From contig NZ_FOUJ01000001.1 of the NCBI RefSeq assembly GCF_900114835.1, forward strand, positions 1,048,954 through 1,112,953: a DNA stretch of 64,000 nt. The letters are read 5' to 3'. Within the stretch, counting starts at the first letter, position 1. Every line of letters begins with the position of its first letter. Both the position numbers and the translations under genes were made by a program. Below, in pieces: positions 58,695 to 64,000 of this stretch. Source of the stretch: Methanolobus profundi. Its GTDB lineage: Archaea > Halobacteriota > Methanosarcinia > Methanosarcinales > Methanosarcinaceae. The notes below the pieces were generated by a model. That model saw only the letters and a list, made by a program, of their open reading frames with translations. It was not told where the DNA came from and did no database searches.

Positions 58695-60721
58695 GGCACC
58701 TGTGAAGCAAGTATCGGGTTATTCTTTTTAGACTCATTTACCTTTTTCTCAGCCGCTGCAAATATCTGCTTTTGCTGGGTCAGCTTAAAACTTGATATTT
58801 CCAGGCGATCATTTATAGGATTCGGCCTTCCGTGAAGAGAATTAAGGACACTATGGCATAACTGGCCATTCTGATCATGATAGCCACCCTCCATAAGGAA
58901 GACCATCGGACCAGAAAAAGCAGTACGCACTTTCTCCGTCATCTGATGATAGCCATCAGAATCCAGAGTAAGACCAATGTTCTTTTCCTTATGATACGCA
59001 TCGAAACCACAGCTCACAATAAGGAAATCCGGTGAAAAATGGCGGATCATTGGCACTATAGCCTCATCAAATGCCATCATATATTCACCATTGCCTGAAC
59101 CTTCAGGCATCTCCACATTAAGAGTATATCCTTTCCCCGCATTCTCGCCTATCTGCGTACTGAATCCTTTTCGGGGGTAAAAACCATGAGGGTCACGGTG
59201 AGTGGACAGGAACATAACAGATGGATCATCATAGAACACCTCCATGGTACCATCACCTGCATGAGCATCCCAGTCAAGTATCAATATCTTTTTCACATTC
59301 CGGCGTTCCTGTAAATACCTTGCAAGGATAGCTGCATTATTGAAAAGACAAAAGCCACCATACTTCTGGGAACTGGCATGATGCCCTGGAGGACGTGCCA
59401 GTACGAATGCATGTGTGAACTTCTTGTCCATCAACAGATCACCTGCAGCAATAGCTGCGCCTGCTGCCATCTTTGCAATGTCATAAGAAGTAGTGGTCAT
59501 ATAAGTGCTATCTCCCAAAAATCCCCCGCCTGCACTGGAATATGAACTAACGAATGAGACATAGGACTTATCATGGACCCTCAGGAGATCAGATTCATCT
59601 GCCATCCCGAAATCATTGATCAGTGTGCATGTACCATCCTCGAAAACCTTGCTCTTTTCCAGATACCACATGGCCTTGATTAGACGTTCAGGCTTCTCGT
59701 GAGTGTTTATCGATAAAGATGCAGCATCATGACTTGTATGGTCCTTGTTGTACAGGAAAGCTATATTGACAGGACCTGCAGGAATATTTGGCACTTTCTT
59801 TTCTGTGGCCTTATCAGCCGCCTTTGGTGAACTAATACTACTCTCAACAGCAGTAGCTGTAACAGATGGCCTGGAAGGGGCAGAAGTAATAGGTTGGCTT
59901 TGTAACTTTGCTTTTTGCCTCGCTCTTTCCTTAATATCACTGTCTTTCTCTACCGTAGAAGATGAAGGTGTCTTCTTCGACAACAAGGATGATGTTGAAC
60001 CCGCAGAACTTTTCCCCTCGGTCCTGAGAAGTGGTTTCTTGAATTCAGGTTTTATCGGAGCAGGTTTCTCTGGTGCTTTTTCTACAGATATTCCTAATCT
60101 TGTTCCGGCAGCCACATCAGATATCTTATTTTCATCGAGAATAGAACCGGGACCATTGGCCCCAATATCAGCATCAGAACGAACTACTTTAGGCTGTGGG
60201 ATCAGTTCAGGTTCAACAACACTGTCACGTGGATTCTCTGATCTCTTTTTCAGGATATCTGACAAGACCCCTGAATAATCAGATATTTCTTCGTCATCAG
60301 ACTGCTCTTCGATCTCATCCACTTCAATTTCAACTGACTGATACTGGACATTTTCAAATCCAGCAGTCAGAACATCAGGCACCATCTCACTTATAGCAGG
60401 AGTAGGGTCATCTACCTCATTATTATCTAAAGACGGAACTATGAGCTCTTCACTATTAGTAACATCTTCATCATCAATAGGATCTTCATTAGCTTGATCA
60501 GCCCCAATTATCCCAACATGCTCCTCTGCCATTTGCCCTTGTTTTTCAGCAATGCCAGCCCTCACAAGCTCTAAGAGAGAGTCCTTTTCGGACTTCTCAG
60601 TATCTTCAACTGCTTTTTCTTCCCCGTCAAGATATGAGGAAAACGCGTCATTGAGCTTTTTCATTATATCAGGAGAGGGCTTTTTAGAAGGTTCATCTGA
60701 CCTGTTGCTATCTGATGACAT
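58691..60721 (-). CDS. Histone-deacetylase-family enzyme with long acidic N-terminal extension, 676 aa
   Basis: The C-terminal 350 residues are an HDAC-fold deacylase with RPPGHHASS, DWDAHAGDGT, GFDAYHKE and MEGGYHDQ, so all catalytic residues are kept. The first 320 residues are low-complexity: acidic to about 185, then Ser/Lys/Pro-rich (KPLLRTEGKSSAGSTSSLLSK). The first 35 have a helix (PDIMKKLNDAFSSYLDG). ATG 60721 has AGGTGG five bases upstream. Tandem with a shorter paralogue; the extension probably tethers it to partners such as the scaffold. Confidence 0.88.
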   Translation of the reverse strand: MSSDSNRSDEPSKKPSPDIMKKLNDAFSSYLDGEEKAVEDTEKSEKDSLLELVRAGIAEKQGQMAEEHVGIIGADQANEDPIDDEDVTNSEELIVPSLDNNEVDDPTPAISEMVPDVLTAGFENVQYQSVEIEVDEIEEQSDDEEISDYSGVLSDILKKRSENPRDSVVEPELIPQPKVVRSDADIGANGPGSILDENKISDVAAGTRLGISVEKAPEKPAPIKPEFKKPLLRTEGKSSAGSTSSLLSKKTPSSSTVEKDSDIKERARQKAKLQSQPITSAPSRPSVTATAVESSISSPKAADKATEKKVPNIPAGPVNIAFLYNKDHTSHDAASLSINTHEKPERLIKAMWYLEKSKVFEDGTCTLINDFGMADESDLLRVHDKSYVSFVSSYSSAGGGFLGDSTYMTTTSYDIAKMAAGAAIAAGDLLMDKKFTHAFVLARPPGHHASSQKYGGFCLFNNAAILARYLQERRNVKKILILDWDAHAGDGTMEVFYDDPSVMFLSTHRDPHGFYPRKGFSTQIGENAGKGYTLNVEMPEGSGNGEYMMAFDEAIVPMIRHFSPDFLIVSCGFDAYHKEKNIGLTLDSDGYHQMTEKVRTAFSGPMVFLMEGGYHDQNGQLCHSVLNSLHGRPNPINDRLEISSFKLTQQKQIFAAAEKKVNESKKNNPILASQVP

Positions 60722-60763
60722 AAATACCACCTGCAAATATCACTATACAATTATCATGCGAAT

Positions 60764-61717
60764 TCATTGTACCTGCAGCCATACCGGATCCAGTACACCA
60801 ATGTATTTTGTACCCATGTAATCAAATACCACAGTTGGCTCTTCAATAGAAGCCCAGCCAGCAACCTTGGGTTTTACTACCCATGTCCTTTTCACAGTCT
60901 CTCCAGGAGCGACCGTATCAAAGAAAAGATTGACCTTTTCCGCATCAAGAGCAGTTCCAAATTTGGCCTTCATCGAAAAGTTCTCATAAGGCTGCTGAGT
61001 GAAGTTCTTGACCCAGACATCCACACTGGTAAGTTTTCCTACAGTTATATCCTGAGCCGGGACGAACCTTACATACTGAGCAATAGACTCTTTCTGTATA
61101 GGAGTTGCACCAGAAGTATCGACAGTCCTGCTATTCTCCTTTTTCTTTGCCTTATCCTTCTTATCTAGGTAGAGACCAGAACCCAGCATAGCAATAGCAA
61201 GCACAAAAATTATCGGTGCATTATTAGCGATGACATCTATAGGAGTTGATGCAACCTCTATATCTACAAGATCGGCGCCTTCCAATGTTAGCGGTTCATT
61301 AAATGCGACCCTTGTGATGATCCATCCAAGGTCACTGTCCTGGAGTCTGAAGTAAACAGGAATGGAGCTAGTACCTTCTCTTTCATTCCCCATCATATCG
61401 ACAGAGGACACACTGCAGTCTGCAGTGACCACAGCAAGGTTACCAGATACATTCAAAGCAGTTATCTCGATCTGCTTGATACTTCCTGGATCAATGCCCT
61501 TGTTACTGAAGATCATTTCAACACTTGCAACAGCAAGGAAATCTTTTCCCTGATATAAGTTGAATGCTGTGTTAAAATCACCATCATTGATAGCGTTCAA
61601 AAAGGTCATGACCATGTCAGATACAGCTTCTTCCTGGGAACTGCTGGAACAGCCACTACCCATGACAGAAACTACGACTATGAATATAATAACTATTGAA
61701 GAATACCTGAGATCCAT
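60764..61717 (-). CDS. Lipoprotein with membrane helix and CARDB-like domain, 317 aa
   Basis: N-terminal signal with archaeal lipobox-like GSGC (VVVSVMGSGCSSSSQ, lipid Cys near 23). A domain of about 110 residues with the NTF2-like pattern follows (VMTFLNAINDGDFNTAFNLYQGKDFL), then a membrane helix (about 168-186), a Lys-rich patch (KKDKAKKKENS) and a C-terminal beta domain (about 215-317; YVRFVPAQDITVGKLTSVDVWVKN). It lies between the archaellin region and the deacetylase genes and could be an envelope anchor. The function is unknown. Confidence 0.7.
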   Translation of the reverse strand: MDLRYSSIVIIFIVVVSVMGSGCSSSSQEEAVSDMVMTFLNAINDGDFNTAFNLYQGKDFLAVASVEMIFSNKGIDPGSIKQIEITALNVSGNLAVVTADCSVSSVDMMGNEREGTSSIPVYFRLQDSDLGWIITRVAFNEPLTLEGADLVDIEVASTPIDVIANNAPIIFVLAIAMLGSGLYLDKKDKAKKKENSRTVDTSGATPIQKESIAQYVRFVPAQDITVGKLTSVDVWVKNFTQQPYENFSMKAKFGTALDAEKVNLFFDTVAPGETVKRTWVVKPKVAGWASIEEPTVVFDYMGTKYIGVLDPVWLQVQ

Positions 61718-61834
61718 TTAAGCACCTGGAATGATAAACGTGTATATTGATATAGATATTAATATTAATAATATGATATAATGCAACAATAGTACTTAAT
61801 TATATTCATAAATATTGTATAAAAGGTACTGAAT

Positions 61835-62524
61835 TTAAAGAAGCTGACTCGTGGAAAAAAAGTTGTTGAAGATAGACATATCTGCAACAAAAGAAGATGT
61901 TTTAAAGTCTATTGAGACAGCATATTCATATGTAGGACGACCGTCTGATATAAAGGAACGAATACCACTGGCACCTTCTATTACAACCCTGTTATCCTCA
62001 GAATAAACAGAAGATGATTCGATCCCATCGTATGAACTAAGCAATGCACCCTCAGGAAGTCTAATTTGCATACTGGTTATTGAAGGATGTCCCAATATCC
62101 ACACATTGTGATCACCTTTAGATAAAGGAGCATCCAGATCATATACAATAGATGAGCTCACTGACAGTTCAGAAGTGTTTACATTTCCCTCCACACCAAT
62201 GAACTCAATATCAAATGAATCTATAGACATAACTACTTCATTATCATCGATGAAGATGTAACCCAGATACCTATACTTTCCTGAATCTTCAAATATACTG
62301 GCAAAATTATTAACCTCTGAAGAATTAACCGACCTGTCAGCATTCAGATCAAGTGTAGCTCTGAACTCCTCTGAATCCACACCAGAATAGGTTTCATCTA
62401 TCACAAAGGTCACAGTATCCTCAGATATCACTATATCGTTTGAAAAAATGGCATCACCAGATGCAGTGACCACAAAGCACAACTGCATACAGATCAGCAC
62501 TAAAAATAAACTTCTTGTTGACAT
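61835..62524 (-). CDS. Secreted protein near archaellins, 229 aa
   Basis: Exported, acidic, beta-rich protein. Signal peptide to about residue 22 (SLFLVLICMQLCFVVTASG). The body has DETYSGVDSEEFRATLDLNAD and APLSKGDHNVWILGHPS. It has no anchor motif at the end. ATG 62524 follows GAGGG by five bases. It comes 54 bases after the archaellin gene, so it may be co-transcribed and serve at the filament base or cell surface. The family is not recognised. Confidence 0.65.
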   Translation of the reverse strand: MSTRSLFLVLICMQLCFVVTASGDAIFSNDIVISEDTVTFVIDETYSGVDSEEFRATLDLNADRSVNSSEVNNFASIFEDSGKYRYLGYIFIDDNEVVMSIDSFDIEFIGVEGNVNTSELSVSSSIVYDLDAPLSKGDHNVWILGHPSITSMQIRLPEGALLSSYDGIESSSVYSEDNRVVIEGASGIRSFISDGRPTYEYAVSIDFKTSSFVADMSIFNNFFSTSQLL

Positions 62525-62578
62525 TTCATCCCTCATATGAAATAAATAAGGAAATAGGAAAATAAATACTCACCTATC

Positions 62579-63358
62579 TCACGGATACAATGCAATAGTT
62601 TCTCTGGTACCAAATGACGATGGAGTCACAAACTCAGCAGTTGTAGTAGCTCCTGCTTCTGGCGTCAAGACTATACTCATAGATGTCCGTGTCCCGATAT
62701 CCAGATTGGAATCCTTTTGAGCTCCACTGGTAGTTATCCCATCTATAGTAGTATATGACAGGTCACCACCGGAAACTGCAGACACATATATTGTTACCAG
62801 ATCACCTGTGTTCATGATCGGATCCTCCTGAGAAAAAGAGACATCCTCATCACGTATCTTCTGAACGGTAAAGAAATAACGAGCATTGACACCAGGATCG
62901 GACTGAGTGCCATTTAGAAGATAAGCAAGATTTGTATCATATGAAGCAGATGATGAGAAACCATTCATTGAACTACCATATGTCTTGTCATTGCTGCCAT
63001 AGAGAAGGTCATTGGTATTGACCCCATCAGTTATACTGATAACAAGTTGATTGAGATCCACCGCAGAACTTCCAACGTTCAGGCCTACTTTGATCTTCAA
63101 TAGAGATACATTGCTGGCCAGCGTAGTTGAATCATTCTTAGCTCTTACGCCTTCAATGCTTTTTATCACCAAATTCGAGGAAACTTCCTGCGTAGCCTGT
63201 TTTCCTGTAGATTGGGCCTGTTGCTGAAGTGTACCTGAAGTCTGGATAAGGACAGATGCTGCAACAGCTGCAATTAAGACCATGGCAATAAAGATAATAA
63301 GGGTACCTATACCAACCTGAGCGACATCATCCTTTGAAAATATCTTTGGAATAGACAT
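62579..63358 (-). CDS. flaB: Archaellin
   Basis: Archaellum filament subunit of 259 residues. The class III (type IV pilin-like) leader is KDDVAQVG, cut before IGTLIIFIAMVLIAAVAASVLI by the FlaK/PibD peptidase. The conserved N-terminal hydrophobic helix and the archaellin body (VGLNVGSSAVDLNQLVISITDG, KIRDEDVSFSQEDPIMNTGDLV) follow. GGGGGT lies about seven bases before the ATG. It is downstream of a second archaellin gene with a long hairpin between them. Confidence 0.95.
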   Translation of the reverse strand: MSIPKIFSKDDVAQVGIGTLIIFIAMVLIAAVAASVLIQTSGTLQQQAQSTGKQATQEVSSNLVIKSIEGVRAKNDSTTLASNVSLLKIKVGLNVGSSAVDLNQLVISITDGVNTNDLLYGSNDKTYGSSMNGFSSSASYDTNLAYLLNGTQSDPGVNARYFFTVQKIRDEDVSFSQEDPIMNTGDLVTIYVSAVSGGDLSYTTIDGITTSGAQKDSNLDIGTRTSMSIVLTPEAGATTTAEFVTPSSFGTRETIALYP

Positions 63359-63375
63359 TATGTATACCCCCTAAA

Positions 63376-63413
63376 GATATCAAATGATGTGCATAATGCA
63401 CATCAATGATATG
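63376..63413 (-). terminator. Long intergenic hairpin between the two archaellin genes
   Basis: TGATGTGCAT-A-ATGCACATCA is a perfect ten-base inverted repeat around one base, continued outwards by ATATCA pairing with TGATAT, for about 16 base pairs in all. It lies immediately after the stop of the upstream archaellin and just before the ribosome site of the second. It is probably a partial terminator or mRNA processing/stability element setting the ratio of the two archaellins. Confidence 0.6.
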
Positions 63414-63414
63414 C

Positions 63415-64000
63415 TTATGGATAGAGCTGCACGGTCTCCTTTACACCATAGGATGAAGGAGCTACGAAGTCTGCAGTTGTTGCTGCACCAGATTCTGGCG
63501 TAAGGACAATATTAACAGTGGTCCTCGGAACAAGGTTAAGTCCGGATGAATCAAGGCCGCCTGACGATACATTAGAAGTACCGACCTCATTATAAGCTGC
63601 AGTCTCAGAATCAGCAGAAGTTGTAGCAATGTATAGTGTGATAAGATCACCAGTGTTCATTACTGGATTGGACTGAGAGAATGAAGCATCCTCATCACGG
63701 ATCTTTTCAACAGTATAATACTTCTGGGAGTTAGTTAGGTTATCGCTTCCAATCGTAGTTACACCAGTAAGAAGAGTTACAAGGTTGGTTGCTGCAACAT
63801 CACCAAAGGAGCCCATAGCACCATTAGATTGACCTGCTTCAGAATAAGATTTTGTATTTCCTGCATATACAAGGTTGTTCGCTGTAGTACCATCAGTGAT
63901 GGAAACAACTACCTGATTGACATCTACAGGAGAACTACCGACATTAAGTCCTACTTTAAGCTTAAGAAGGTCAATTGTGTCTGACATATTTGTGGCTGAG
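63415..64000 (-). CDS. flaB: Archaellin, 5' end off window
   Basis: Second archaellin; its upstream end lies beyond the right edge. The frame is open through 64000: the codons before the ATG at 63987 read SATN and align with the interior of the first archaellin, so that ATG is not the start. Shared blocks include LLKLKVGLNVGSSPVDVNQVVV, KIRDEDASFSQSNPVMNTGDLI and FVAPSSYGVKETVQLYP. The first gene of the tandem pair in this view; the rest of the archaellum operon is not visible. Confidence 0.93.
   Translation of the reverse strand, partial: SATNMSDTIDLLKLKVGLNVGSSPVDVNQVVVSITDGTTANNLVYAGNTKSYSEAGQSNGAMGSFGDVAATNLVTLLTGVTTIGSDNLTNSQKYYTVEKIRDEDASFSQSNPVMNTGDLITLYIATTSADSETAAYNEVGTSNVSSGGLDSSGLNLVPRTTVNIVLTPESGAATTADFVAPSSYGVKETVQLYP

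Noticed and set aside
59745..60278. A 177-codon plus-strand frame opposite the deacetylase extension
   Set aside because: It mirrors the low-complexity acidic/Ser-rich coding region; no ribosome site or domain is seen.
1..64000. tRNA, rRNA, replication origin or Cdc6 gene
   Set aside because: I looked for TPsiC-arm-like motifs, conserved rRNA segments and AAA+ initiator genes and saw none that I could support by eye.

Overview
The window is a methanogenic archaeon chromosome, most likely a motile member of the Methanosarcinaceae (Methanolobus or Methanococcoides type). The evidence is a FlaJ-type assembly platform, two archaellins at the right edge, archaeal IorAB, PGF-CTERM surface proteins, SSS symporters with tiny accessory subunits, a DUF2117 protein and AT-rich TATA promoters. 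The genus is an inference; there is no rRNA in the window. I saw no tRNA, CRISPR array, transposase or integrase gene.

Layout. 0-7.6 kb: end of a FlaJ/TadC-like gene, rnhB, a GC-rich paired repeat, purQ/purS, a CDP-alcohol phosphatidyltransferase, a small conserved gene and an AsnB-Dph6 fusion. 7.6-8.6 kb: a low-GC surface-protein gene between 19-bp direct repeats, the first of which ends the fusion gene. 8.6-14.3 kb: aryl-CoA ligase, iorB and iorA, divergent from a three-ORF symporter unit (21 aa, 29 aa, 470 aa). 14.4-18.9 kb: second copy of the paired repeat and a 1203-aa surface protein (seven-repeat propeller-like region, C-type lectin, PKD, PGF-CTERM). 19-25 kb: Fe-S protein, YbgA/DUF523, PepD, macro domain, glutamine amidotransferase, GNAT, plus a candidate structured RNA. 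25-29.9 kb: secreted proteins and a phosphodiesterase.

29.9-34.6 kb is an AT-rich island between two 122-bp direct repeats. Both repeats encode the last 33 residues of the neighbouring DGC-domain gene; they differ at seven bases, all synonymous. The cargo is a decayed gene, two membrane-anchored proteins sharing an NNY(Y/H)YGDN motif, and a GIY-YIG-like protein. 34.5-37.2 kb: a permease/phosphoesterase/ferredoxin/thioredoxin/DGC run with paired TTTCAA-N6-TTGAAA operators. 37.3-43.4 kb: a methyltransferase, two tandem symporter modules (each with a 39-41 aa subunit and a shared upstream dyad), and a histidine kinase. 43.8-46.7 kb: MBL hydrolase, DUF2117, an HTH regulator and a ubiquitin-like protein.

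46.8-64 kb is the most unusual part. A long minus-strand block next to the archaellins contains a KaiC ATPase, roadblock-like, coiled-coil, V4R, CheF-like and beta-barrel proteins, two GNAT proteins (one with a zinc ribbon) and two histone-deacetylase-family enzymes (one with a 330-residue acidic extension). A MinD-like ATPase, a winged helix and two more RecA-fold proteins lie beside it. I read it as a signalling or polar-organising module tied to motility, possibly using reversible acetylation. That role is inference.
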